Below, piece by piece: positions 45,949 to 53,674 of a stretch of DNA of 64,000 bases. Below the pieces are notes generated by a model, which did no database searches, was not told the DNA's origin, and saw nothing but the letters and a program-made list of their open reading frames with translations. Numbering within the stretch: position 1 is the stretch's first letter; each line of letters starts with the position of its first letter. The position numbers and the translations under genes are program-made. Source of the stretch: Marixanthomonas sp002364245 (GTDB taxonomy: Bacteria; Bacteroidota; Bacteroidia; Flavobacteriales; Flavobacteriaceae); contig CAXAZF010000001.1 of NCBI GenBank assembly GCA_963973455.1, positions 186,001 through 250,000 on the forward strand, written 5' to 3'.

Positions 45949-46299
45949 ATGGAATCGTTAATTAAATTTGTACAAGACGAATTTGTAGACAAAAAAGAAT
46001 TTCCGAAGTTCGATGCTGGTGATACTATTACCGTGTATTATGAAATTCGTGAAGGTGACAAAACAAGAACTCAGTTTTTTAGAGGAGTTGTTATCCAAAT
46101 TAAAGGAACTGGGACTTCCCAAACATTCACTATTAGAAAAATGTCTGGTACAGTTGGTGTAGAGCGTATCTTCCCAATAAACTTACCTGCACTACAAAAA
46201 ATTGAGATCAACAAAACAGGTAGCGTACGTAGAAAACGTATTTACTACTTTAGAGGTCTTACTGGTAAAAAAGCAAGAATTAGAGAAAAGCGTAGCTAA
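45949..46299 (+). CDS. rplS: Ribosomal protein L19
   Basis: 116 residues. Standard L19 segments are FPKFDAGDTITVYYEIREGD, RTQFFRGVVIQIKGTG, TFTIRKMSGTVGVERIFP and the basic end TGSVRRKRIYYFRGLTGKKA. It sits at the 30S-50S interface. It is monocistronic, with a good promoter and terminator. A leader of about 65 nt may allow control, but no known L19 leader structure was recognised. Confidence 0.97.
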   Translation: MESLIKFVQDEFVDKKEFPKFDAGDTITVYYEIREGDKTRTQFFRGVVIQIKGTGTSQTFTIRKMSGTVGVERIFPINLPALQKIEINKTGSVRRKRIYYFRGLTGKKARIREKRS

Positions 46300-46322
46300 C
46301 CTCTCTTTTTCAGAAGAACAAC

Positions 46323-46353
46323 AAAAAGCGATCTATTTCAGGTCGCTTTTTTT
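46323..46353 (+). terminator. Intrinsic terminator of rplS
   Basis: AAAAAGCGA (46323-46331) pairs with TCGCTTTTT (46343-46351), followed by more T. It begins 24 nt past the stop. Confidence 0.8.
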
Positions 46354-46412
46354 TATGAACAAATGTTAACAACCAATGTTTGTAAGCTGTTTATATTAAA
46401 CCGCTTACATTA

Positions 46413-46443
46413 TTTGTAAAATTGAAAAACCGTTTTATATTTA
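46413..46443 (+). promoter_or_regulatory. Promoter of the candidate RNA
   Basis: TTTG (46413-46416), exactly 19 nt, then TATATTTA (46436-46443; one mismatch to TAnnTTTG). It lies about 435 nt before the next ORF and before a terminator, so it most likely serves an untranslated RNA. Confidence 0.55.
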
Positions 46444-46449
46444 CAATAT

Positions 46450-46762
46450 CAAAATGATGTAACAGTCATTGCGAAACATAAAGTAACGTTCTTTATAAAA
46501 CTTTTTTTAATCGTTCGAGAAGCTAACAATCTCACGAAAGTTAGTTTTGAGATTAAGAAGAGCAGAGACAAATTTTAGGTTTGTACTATATTTTTTATAA
46601 TATGATATAAAACCGTTCTAACAAATTTGTTCTCGACTGTTGAAATCGTGTCACAGCTGCAAGGGTTTAATAAACTTGCTTCACATTGTTAAAGATGAGC
46701 TGGTAACGACAGGTTTCACAAGGAGCCATATCAAGGTAGCAATACGATGATATGGCTTTTCT
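46450..46762 (+). ncRNA. Candidate structured non-coding RNA, about 310 nt
   Basis: Between a good promoter and an intrinsic terminator there is no ORF of note but much pairing. GAG plus ACAAATTT (46565-46575) pairs with AAATTTGT and CTC (46623-46634, one bulge). GCAAG (46659-46663) pairs with CTTGC (46675-46679). AATCTC (46528-46533) pairs with GAGATT (46549-46554), or instead CTAAC (46523-46527) with GTTAG (46540-46544). I looked for the conserved cores of RNase P RNA, tmRNA and SRP RNA and did not see them. A 6S-type RNA remains possible. Ends are estimates. Confidence 0.55.
46724..46762 (+). terminator. Intrinsic terminator of the candidate RNA
   Basis: AGCCATATCA (46724-46733) pairs perfectly over 10 bp with TGATATGGCT (46748-46757), followed by TTTTCTTG and more T. 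No coding gene ends nearby on the plus strand; rplS has its own terminator 370 nt earlier. Confidence 0.82.
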
Positions 46763-46876
46763 TGTTTTTATACCTAAACAATCCCTTCATATTATTTTCT
46801 TCAGAAAAAACTACTCGCTATATTCTTCACTTTAATTTTAAGTATCTTTACCAAAATTGAAATCACATAGTAGCTT

Positions 46877-47620
46877 ATGAAGCTAAGAGCCGATAATCTT
46901 ATTAAATCTTATAAAGGCCGCAAAGTCGTTAAAGGTATTACCGTAGAAGTAAATCAAGGAGAAATTGTTGGGTTATTAGGCCCTAACGGTGCTGGAAAAA
47001 CCACTTCTTTCTACATGATTGTAGGCCTCATAAAACCAAATGGCGGTCAAATTTTTTTAGAAGGGACCAACATTACCAAATATCCTATGTATAAACGCGC
47101 TCAAAATGGAATTGGGTACTTGGCGCAAGAAGCCTCTGTTTTTAGAAAGTTAAGCATTGAAGACAATATTTTAAGCGTGCTGCAATTGACCAATCTTTCT
47201 AAAAAAGAACAACACATGAAAATGGAATCTCTTATAGAAGAATTTGGATTGAGCCATATTCGGAAAAACCGTGGAGATTTATTAAGTGGTGGAGAACGTC
47301 GTCGTACCGAAATTGCCCGTGCATTGGCAACCGATCCGCATTTTATTTTATTGGATGAGCCCTTTGCAGGAGTTGACCCTGTTGCGGTAGAAGATATTCA
47401 GCGAATTGTAGCCCAATTAAAAAAGAAGAATATTGGTATTCTTATTACTGACCACAACGTACAAGAAACATTAGCTATCACAGACCGCACATACTTAATG
47501 TTTGAAGGTAGTATTTTAAAACACGGCGAACCCGAAGACCTTGCTAGTGATGAAATGGTGCGTAAAGTGTATTTAGGACAAAACTTCGAACTTCGGAAGA
47601 AAAAGTTGTTTCAAGATTAA
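46877..47620 (+). CDS. lptB: LPS export ABC transporter ATP-binding protein LptB
   Basis: 247 residues. Walker A is GLLGPNGAGKTTSFYMI, the Q-loop is YLAQEASVFRKL, the signature is LLSGGERRRTEIARAL, Walker B is FILLDEPFAGVDP and the H-loop is ITDHNVQET. GIGYLAQEASVFRKLS is the LptB hallmark. It powers extraction of lipopolysaccharide from the inner membrane with LptFG, which are not in this window. It is monocistronic, with a shared terminator before the convergent dehydrogenase. Confidence 0.96.
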   Translation: MKLRADNLIKSYKGRKVVKGITVEVNQGEIVGLLGPNGAGKTTSFYMIVGLIKPNGGQIFLEGTNITKYPMYKRAQNGIGYLAQEASVFRKLSIEDNILSVLQLTNLSKKEQHMKMESLIEEFGLSHIRKNRGDLLSGGERRRTEIARALATDPHFILLDEPFAGVDPVAVEDIQRIVAQLKKKNIGILITDHNVQETLAITDRTYLMFEGSILKHGEPEDLASDEMVRKVYLGQNFELRKKKLFQD

Positions 47621-47627
47621 TCATATA

Positions 47628-47661
47628 AAAACCCTGAAACAACAAACTGTTTCAGGGTTTT
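47628..47661. terminator. Bidirectional terminator between lptB and the dehydrogenase
   Basis: AAAACCCTGAAAC (47628-47640) and GTTTCAGGGTTTT (47649-47661) form a 13-bp stem flanked by A on the left and T on the right, so it can stop both convergent genes. Confidence 0.85.
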
Positions 47662-47686
47662 GCTTTTCTTTTCTTCTACTTGACAA

Positions 47687-48736
47687 CTAGTTTTTTAACG
47701 ATTTCATATCGATTACAAACCGGTATTTTACATCAGAGTTTACTACTCGTTCATAAGCATCGTTGATATTTTGAATATCAATCATTTCTACATCGCAAGT
47801 AATATTGTGCTCACCACAGAAATCTAACATTTCTTGGGTTTCTTTTATTCCGCCAATTACAGATCCTGCAACGCTTTTTCTACCTATAATCAAGCCTCCA
47901 CCGTGAATTGGGTCTAACGGTTCAATTGCTCCCACCATCACCATAGTTGCATCCCTTTTTAACAAGGCGATATAAGGATTGGTATCGTGCCCAACCGGTA
48001 CGGTATTCAGTAGAAAATCGAACGAGTTGGCATGCTCTTCCATTTGTTTTTCATCTTTCGAAATCAAAACGGAATCAGCTCCCAAACTTTTAGCATCATC
48101 GCTTTTAGAGGGTGATGTAGTAATCATCACTACGTGAGCTCCCATAGCGCTAGCAAATTTTACGCCCATATGGCCTAAACCACCTAAACCAATTACACCT
48201 ACTTTATCACCTTTTTTCACATTCCAGTGTTGCAATGGCGACCAAGTGGTTATTCCAGCACATAATAAAGGCGCGGTTGCTTTAATGTCGATATTTTCAG
48301 GAATGGAAAGTACAAATTCTTTATCCACTATTATTTTTTCAGAATAACCTCCAAAGGTATGACCGCCCAAATGCTCGTCTTTACCATCATAAGTCATCAC
48401 AGCTCCATTTTCGCAGTATTGTTCTAATCCTTCTTTACAAGAGTCACACGTTTGGCAAGAATCTACCATACACCCTACTCCTACTAAATCGCCTTCTTTA
48501 AAGTTTTTCACTTCATTCCCAACTTTTAATACGCGACCTACGATTTCGTGCCCGGGAACAACGGGGTATTTGGCTCCGCCCCAATCGTCATTTACCGTAT
48601 GGATATCACTATGGCAAACACCACAGTATAAAATATCGATTTCAACATCGGTAGGATTTACATCTCGCCTTTCAATATCTAAAGGTTTTAGATTTTCTTT
48701 TTCAGCGTATGCTGCATATGCTTTTACTTCACTCAT
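47687..48736 (-). CDS. Zinc-dependent NAD(P) alcohol dehydrogenase (cinnamyl-alcohol type)
   Basis: 349 residues. Catalytic zinc ligands are in DILYCGVCHSDIH and PVVPGHEIVGRV; the structural zinc cysteines are in VDSCQTCDSCKEGLEQYC. The Rossmann site is KVGVIGLGGLGHMGVKFA. The pattern is that of YahK/Adh-type enzymes that reduce aldehydes with NADPH. It is monocistronic; the upstream gap to pssA is 127 nt. Confidence 0.94.
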   Translation of the reverse strand: MSEVKAYAAYAEKENLKPLDIERRDVNPTDVEIDILYCGVCHSDIHTVNDDWGGAKYPVVPGHEIVGRVLKVGNEVKNFKEGDLVGVGCMVDSCQTCDSCKEGLEQYCENGAVMTYDGKDEHLGGHTFGGYSEKIIVDKEFVLSIPENIDIKATAPLLCAGITTWSPLQHWNVKKGDKVGVIGLGGLGHMGVKFASAMGAHVVMITTSPSKSDDAKSLGADSVLISKDEKQMEEHANSFDFLLNTVPVGHDTNPYIALLKRDATMVMVGAIEPLDPIHGGGLIIGRKSVAGSVIGGIKETQEMLDFCGEHNITCDVEMIDIQNINDAYERVVNSDVKYRFVIDMKSLKN

Positions 48737-48863
48737 AGTATTTTTCTTTTGTTTTGAAACAAAATACTAAAACCCCTATGGAAATACACCCTTTTAAAAG
48801 TGTTTAACCTAAGTTTATCATATAGCGATTTATAAATAATATTTCCGAAGAAAGAAGGACTAA

Positions 48864-49604
48864 TTATTTATTGTTAGATAAAAGAGAAAGTATAATATAG
48901 ATTCCGATAATAACAGGAATGGCTATAAATTTTAAAACTAATACGGTGATTAAGCAAATTGCAATAAAAACATAACGTAACAAATTGCTCTTAACATCCC
49001 ATGTTTTAAATTTCAGTGCAAACAACGGGATTTCTGCATTTAAAAGAACACAACTGAATAATGTTAGCCCAATCAACACCCACGGATTCAAAATGACAGC
49101 TTCTACTCCTTCAAAATATTGAAAGTGCAGTATAAGCGGTAAACTTAAAATCAACAAAGCATTTGCCGGGGTAGGAAGACCTATAAAACTACTGGTCTGC
49201 CGGGTATCAACATTAAACTTTGCCAAACGATAGGCTGAAGCCACTGCAATGAGCAACCCAATAAAAGGTATATAACTGTACAAACCTGCATTCCAGCTAT
49301 CCTCAGCAAATATATCTGTGATTATTAGCGAATGACCCAATGTGGCTTCTGATAATAATTGAACCATTACAATTGCTGGTGCTAATCCGCTTGTAATCAT
49401 ATCAGCCAATGAATCCAGTTCTAACCCTACATCACTTTGTGCATTGAAAACACGCGCTGCAAGTCCATCGAAGAAATCGAAGAAGATTCCGAAGAATACA
49501 AAAAACGAAGCAGTGATTAAATCACCCGAAACGGCAAAAAGCACGGCAACACTTCCGCAGAGTAAATTTAACGATGTAATGATGTTTGGTATCTGTTTCA
49601 TCAT
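48864..49604 (-). CDS. pssA: CDP-diacylglycerol-serine O-phosphatidyltransferase
   Basis: 246 residues from MMKQIPNIITSLNLL (ATGs at 49604 and 49601); a longer reading from a TTG at 49634 adds a polar stretch not seen in the family. The CDP-alcohol motif is split as DFFDGLAARVFNAQSDVGLE and LDSLADMITSGLAP, carrying the three essential Asp. Several membrane helices follow. It makes phosphatidylserine, precursor of phosphatidylethanolamine. It is divergent from the PorV-like gene. Confidence 0.94.
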   Translation of the reverse strand: MMKQIPNIITSLNLLCGSVAVLFAVSGDLITASFFVFFGIFFDFFDGLAARVFNAQSDVGLELDSLADMITSGLAPAIVMVQLLSEATLGHSLIITDIFAEDSWNAGLYSYIPFIGLLIAVASAYRLAKFNVDTRQTSSFIGLPTPANALLILSLPLILHFQYFEGVEAVILNPWVLIGLTLFSCVLLNAEIPLFALKFKTWDVKSNLLRYVFIAICLITVLVLKFIAIPVIIGIYIILSLLSNNK

Positions 49605-49730
49605 ATTATGCGTGTCTGTTTGTAAAAATAGCAAAGTATTTTCGTCTAACCGTATATATGTACAATATGTAGCTAAAATTATAGTTTACTATTGTGTAAA
49701 ATTGTAGGATATTTGCGCAAAATTAAAAGC

Positions 49731-50798
49731 TTGAAGAAGAAATTATTTTTACTTTTTTTATTAATTGGTTTAGCTGCTCAATCACAAACCACTAGGAAAT
49801 ACTCGAATGAGTTTATGAATATTGGTGTTGATGCTGCGGCTTTTGGTATGGCCAATGCCGTTACAGCCTCCTCAGCCGATGTTAATTCTGGATATTGGAA
49901 CCCTGCAGGTCTAGTGGCATTAGAAGATAATCAACTATCCTTGATGCACGCTTCCTATTTTGCCAATATTGCCAATTACGATTATGGTGCTTTTGCCATG
50001 CCGCTTGATGACCGAAGCGTTGTAGCCCTATCGGTTATTCGTTTTGGAGTAGATGATATTTTAAACACGACGCAATTAATTGACGATCAAGGAAACATTG
50101 ATTACAACCGTATTAGCTTATTTTCCACCGCAGATTATGGTGTTACCTTTTCGTATGCAAGGGCCTTACCGTTAGATGGTCTAAATGTTGGGGTAAATGC
50201 AAAAGTAATTAGAAGAATTATTGGTGACTTTGCTTCCTCTTGGGGCTTTGGCTTTGATGCCGGACTTCAATTTAATACAGGAGACTGGAAGTTTGGTTTA
50301 ATGGCCCGCGACATTACTACCACGTTCAATGCTTGGAGTATTGATGAAGATGAATTTGAAACCATACAAGGTGCTGTGGAAGGACAGAACCAAGAATTAC
50401 CAGAAACTACTGAAATAACCATTCCAAAATTGCAATTGGGTGTTTCTAGAAAATTTGTATTTCATTATGATTTTTCTCTGTTAGCTGAAGTCGATTTTAA
50501 TTTCCGTTTTGCCCAAACCAATGATATTTTTTCAACGTCTTTTACGAGTATGACACCCGCTGCCGGATTTGAGTTTGGTTATATCGATTTAGTATTTGTA
50601 CGTGCAGGTGTGGGTAATTTCCAGAATATTCAACAATTGGACGGTAGTGACTCCGTAGGTTTTCAACCCAATATTGGCGTAGGTTTTAAGTACAAAGGTA
50701 TTCAAGTAGATTACGCCTTGACCGATATTGGTGACCAAAGTGCCGCCCTGTACTCTAATGTCTTTTCATTGAAATTAGATTGGAGCGTTTTTAGATAG
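49731..50798 (+). CDS. PorV/PorQ-family outer membrane protein (PorV2-like)
   Basis: 355 residues from the TTG at 49731, which gives a signal peptide MKKKLFLLFLLIGLAAQSQ; upstream codons lack a better start. The mature start FMNIGVDAAAFGMANAVTASSADVNSGYWNPAGL splits into the T9SS PorV-family signature. The rest is a FadL-like beta-barrel with alternating strands and a C-terminal aromatic end (LDWSVFR). PorV is the T9SS shuttle for cargo; this one resembles a second PorV-type protein often labelled PorV2. A REP-like repeat begins at its stop codon. Confidence 0.86.
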   Translation: MKKKLFLLFLLIGLAAQSQTTRKYSNEFMNIGVDAAAFGMANAVTASSADVNSGYWNPAGLVALEDNQLSLMHASYFANIANYDYGAFAMPLDDRSVVALSVIRFGVDDILNTTQLIDDQGNIDYNRISLFSTADYGVTFSYARALPLDGLNVGVNAKVIRRIIGDFASSWGFGFDAGLQFNTGDWKFGLMARDITTTFNAWSIDEDEFETIQGAVEGQNQELPETTEITIPKLQLGVSRKFVFHYDFSLLAEVDFNFRFAQTNDIFSTSFTSMTPAAGFEFGYIDLVFVRAGVGNFQNIQQLDGSDSVGFQPNIGVGFKYKGIQVDYALTDIGDQSAALYSNVFSLKLDWSVFR

Positions 50799-50839
50799 GT
50801 CTCGATACAACCCCGATTACCATCGGAATCACTCGACCT
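50797..50839. repeat. REP-like nested inverted repeat
   Basis: Outer arms AGGTC (50797-50801) and GACCT (50835-50839) enclose inner arms CCGAT (50813-50817) and ATCGG (50822-50826). It starts within the TAG stop of the PorV-like gene. There is no T run. The wording (TCGATAC..., CACTCGACCTG) resembles intergenic repeats I associate with flavobacterial genomes, from memory only. Confidence 0.5.
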
Positions 50840-50874
50840 GACTTGTTGACTTTTATTCATCTTCTTAAAATTTA

Positions 50875-50903
50875 TTGAAATATACAAAGAAAGCTTATTT
50901 TTG
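50875..50903 (+). promoter_or_regulatory. Promoter of the DUF4105 gene
   Basis: TTG (50875-50877), 18 nt, TATTTTTG (50896-50903). It lies 26 nt before the CTG at 50930 and supports translation beginning there rather than further in. Confidence 0.65.
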
Positions 50904-50929
50904 AAATAGTCATTTAAAAATCTACTGTT

Positions 50930-52138
50930 CTGAACGCAAAACTTTTCTTTTCCAAACCACTATATCTCTTTGCAGTTGTACTATTCTTTTTTCTGAATAC
51001 TACAGTAAAAGCGCAATATACGTCTCTTTCAGAAAGTGCTGAAGTAAGTATTTTAACCATTGGTCCTGGCGATCAATTGTATGATAAGTTTGGTCATAGT
51101 GCTTTTCGTATAGAAGATAAAAGCAAGAATCTTGATATTGTTTTTAATTATGGAGTTTATGATTTTAACACCCCTAATTTTTACACGAAATTTGCAAGGG
51201 GCAAGTTGTTATACCAACTAGGAGTAAGCTACTATCAACCGTTTTATGACAGCTATGTTTCACAAAACAGATGGATAAAACAGCAAACACTCAATTTAAC
51301 CTATTCTGAAAAGCAAGCTATTTTTAATTTTCTTCAGAACAACGCCAAACCCGAAAACCGAAAGTACAAATACGACTTTTTCTATGACAATTGCGCGACG
51401 AAAATTCGTGATGTGTTAAAAGAAGTGTTGGGCGATGAATTGCAATACAATGATGATTTTGTAGAGGAAGATTATACGTTCCGTGAATTGATTCAGAAGA
51501 ACCTGCATTGGAACACGTGGGGAAGCTTAGGGATAGACGTAGCCTTAGGCGCTGTAATCGACAAACAAGCGACCGCTTGGGAATATCAATTTCTGCCAGA
51601 CTATATTTTTAAAGCTGCGGAAACAGCTGTCATTACACGAAACGGTAGTAATGAGAAATTAGTAAGCAACACCTCTACCCTATTTAAAAATAATCCTACT
51701 AAAGAAAACTCTTTCTTTTTAACGAGTCCGTTGTTTATTTTTGGATTACTTGGATTATTAATTTTATTTATTACTTATAGAGATCGCAAAAACAACACCA
51801 GAAGTCGTTTCTTGGATGTGACTATCTTTTTCATTACCGGCTTAATTGGTGTGTTCTTATTGTTACTTTGGGTAGCAACTGACCATACCGCTACGGCCAA
51901 TAATTATAATTTACTTTGGGCATTCCCTCTAAGCTTGGTTTTTATAGGGGTTATTGTTAAGCAGTTTCCAAAGCAATGGATTCATAAATACCTTTTCTTT
52001 TTAATAGTACTATTAGGTTTATTGACTGTCCATTGGATTTCAGGAGTACAGGTTTTTGCGACAGCATTAATTCCTTTGTTGGTTACTTTGGCTATTCGTT
52101 ATATTTTCTTAATTGGGTATTTAAAGCAGAAAATTTAA
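50930..52138 (+). CDS. DUF4105 membrane protein with apparent CTG start
   Basis: About 402 residues. From the CTG at 50930 the protein reads LNAKLFFSKPLYLFAVVLFF, then FLNTTVKAQ, a proper signal peptide; no ATG, GTG or TTG lies in frame between the upstream stop (50915) and the domain. The DUF4105 core follows (GPGDQLYDKFGHSAFRI, FNYGVYDFNTPNFYTKFARG, YDFFYDNCATKIRD). Residues about 275-400 hold five or so hydrophobic helices. A first canonical start (TTG at 51077) would delete the signal and the domain's first strand. Function unknown; conserved His and Cys/Asn (FGHS, DNCAT) look like a papain-like or amidase-type site. Confidence 0.8.
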   Translation: MNAKLFFSKPLYLFAVVLFFFLNTTVKAQYTSLSESAEVSILTIGPGDQLYDKFGHSAFRIEDKSKNLDIVFNYGVYDFNTPNFYTKFARGKLLYQLGVSYYQPFYDSYVSQNRWIKQQTLNLTYSEKQAIFNFLQNNAKPENRKYKYDFFYDNCATKIRDVLKEVLGDELQYNDDFVEEDYTFRELIQKNLHWNTWGSLGIDVALGAVIDKQATAWEYQFLPDYIFKAAETAVITRNGSNEKLVSNTSTLFKNNPTKENSFFLTSPLFIFGLLGLLILFITYRDRKNNTRSRFLDVTIFFITGLIGVFLLLLWVATDHTATANNYNLLWAFPLSLVFIGVIVKQFPKQWIHKYLFFLIVLLGLLTVHWISGVQVFATALIPLLVTLAIRYIFLIGYLKQKI

Positions 52139-52144
52139 AGCCGA

Positions 52145-52189
52145 GCCTACTGCCTATAGCATATTGCCTAAAGCCTATTGCTTAAAGCC
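52145..52189. repeat. Heptamer tandem repeat
   Basis: Six units of 7 nt plus three bases (GCCTACT, GCCTATA, GCATATT, GCCTAAA, GCCTATT, GCTTAAA, GCC) fill the gap between two convergent genes. The unit consensus is GCCTAWW with degenerate copies. Confidence 0.75.
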
Positions 52190-52196
52190 AACTAAA

Positions 52197-53582
52197 TCAT
52201 TGCCCTCTAAAAAAGATAATAGTACTTAAGGTTTTCAATATAATTTTACTGTCCAAAAAGAAACTACGCCGTTTTATGTAATACAAATCGTATTGCAACT
52301 TTTCCATCGCATCTTCTTGGGTCATGCCATATTTGGCATTTACTTGTGCCCAACCAGTAACACCTGGCTTTACTAAATGCCGTATTTCATAAAAAGGAAT
52401 TTGTTGCGATAAGGTTTCAACAAAAATAGGACGCTCTGGTCGAGGACCAATCACGCTCATTTCCCCTTTAATAACATTTATAAACTGTGGGATTTCATCA
52501 ATACGGGTTCGTCTTAAAAATTTTCCGAAGTAAGTAATGCGCGTATCCTTTTTCTTAGCATATTGAGCGCCATCTTTTTCAGCATCTACAACCATACTCC
52601 GTAATTTGTATATTTTAAAAATATTCCCGTTTTTCCCCACTCGTTCTTGTTTATAAAAAAACGGGCCTTTGTTGGCCAATACATTTCCTATAAGAATAAA
52701 AGGAGTGATTATGATTCCAAACAAGAGTCCTATGATTGAAAGTAACAAATCCATCAATCGATGAAAAAACAAGTATAATTTATTCTGGTTACTTCGGCTA
52801 AAAGGAAAATAACGGTAAAAATCATCCGCAATAAATTGAACCGGAACTTTACGGTTTAATTCTTCATACACGTGCGTGTATTCCTTAATAGGCATCCCTT
52901 GCTCTAATACCCTAATAAGTTGATTATTTAACGGGAGGGTCATTTCTTCCGATTTTGATAGTGCCACTACTATTTCAGAAATAGTATGTTTATCTATCAT
53001 TTCGGAAATTGAATCACTTTTAAATTCTATTAGTTTTTCAGTTTGACTGTGAGTGTCCCCTGTGTTTATATAACCAACTACTCTGTAATTAGGGTCTGAT
53101 TTTTCTAAAGAATTTGCTACCTTTTCTATCGTTTCAGAACTACCTATAAGCATTACCCTTTTAAAAAACCGGGGAGCGGATATAAAAGTAATATACGCAT
53201 ACCGCCAAATAAACAAAGCAACATTGATTGCTAGAAAGAAATAAACAATTTGCAATCTGTTTGCCGGTAAGGTTGGGGTGTAAAAAGGGGTCAATAAATA
53301 AAACAAGACCGTTACTGAAGCTGTCAAAACAATGTTCTGTATTACCGTTTCCATTTTACTGGCTTTTTGTAGGTTGTACAGTTCAAAAATAGTAGCAAAA
53401 ACGGTTAAATAGATTGCCAATACTATGGACCACATCCAATGTTCAGAGTTTATTTTAAAATAATCAAAATCGAACACCTGCCCTATTCCGTATAGTAAGA
53501 GAAGTACACTTACAATATCGAATATACGCAATAGTATTTTCCGTTCGGAAATTTCAAAATGGATACCTCCTTTTTGGGTCAT
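52197..53582 (-). CDS. Polyprenyl-phosphate sugar-1-phosphate transferase (initiating, WcaJ/WbaP-like)
   Basis: 461 residues. Five membrane helices (about 15-135, 275-300) and a CoA-binding-like cytosolic domain (about 140-260, RVMLIGSSETIEKVA) precede the bacterial sugar-transferase domain: FFYKQERVGKNGNIFKIYKL, FLRRTRIDEIPQFINVIKGE, MSVIGPRPERP and PGVTGWAQVNAKYG. It adds the first sugar phosphate to undecaprenyl phosphate. It is last in transcription order of the glycan locus, 92 nt after the preceding GT2. Confidence 0.94.
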   Translation of the reverse strand: MTQKGGIHFEISERKILLRIFDIVSVLLLLYGIGQVFDFDYFKINSEHWMWSIVLAIYLTVFATIFELYNLQKASKMETVIQNIVLTASVTVLFYLLTPFYTPTLPANRLQIVYFFLAINVALFIWRYAYITFISAPRFFKRVMLIGSSETIEKVANSLEKSDPNYRVVGYINTGDTHSQTEKLIEFKSDSISEMIDKHTISEIVVALSKSEEMTLPLNNQLIRVLEQGMPIKEYTHVYEELNRKVPVQFIADDFYRYFPFSRSNQNKLYLFFHRLMDLLLSIIGLLFGIIITPFILIGNVLANKGPFFYKQERVGKNGNIFKIYKLRSMVVDAEKDGAQYAKKKDTRITYFGKFLRRTRIDEIPQFINVIKGEMSVIGPRPERPIFVETLSQQIPFYEIRHLVKPGVTGWAQVNAKYGMTQEDAMEKLQYDLYYIKRRSFFLDSKIILKTLSTIIFFRGQ

Positions 53583-53674
53583 ATTATAATTATTGGTGGC
53601 ATAAAAGTAGAAAAAAATAAGAGTTTAGGAGTACATTCCATTTATGTTTTACTTGTTCATCTTTAAACCTACCT

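Larger units (their letters stand above)
46354..46876 (+). other. Gene-free interval between rplS and lptB
   Basis: No ORF is supportable in these 523 nt. It contains a full promoter (46413-46443), several stems and an intrinsic terminator (46724-46762), described separately as a candidate structured RNA, and the lptB upstream region (a TATCTTTA near-match to the -7 box at 46843-46850). Confidence 0.7.

Noticed and set aside
46523..46554. H-type pseudoknot
   Set aside because: The interleaved arms have no linker between the first two strands and a 6-nt junction, which is sterically poor; alternative hairpins are more likely.
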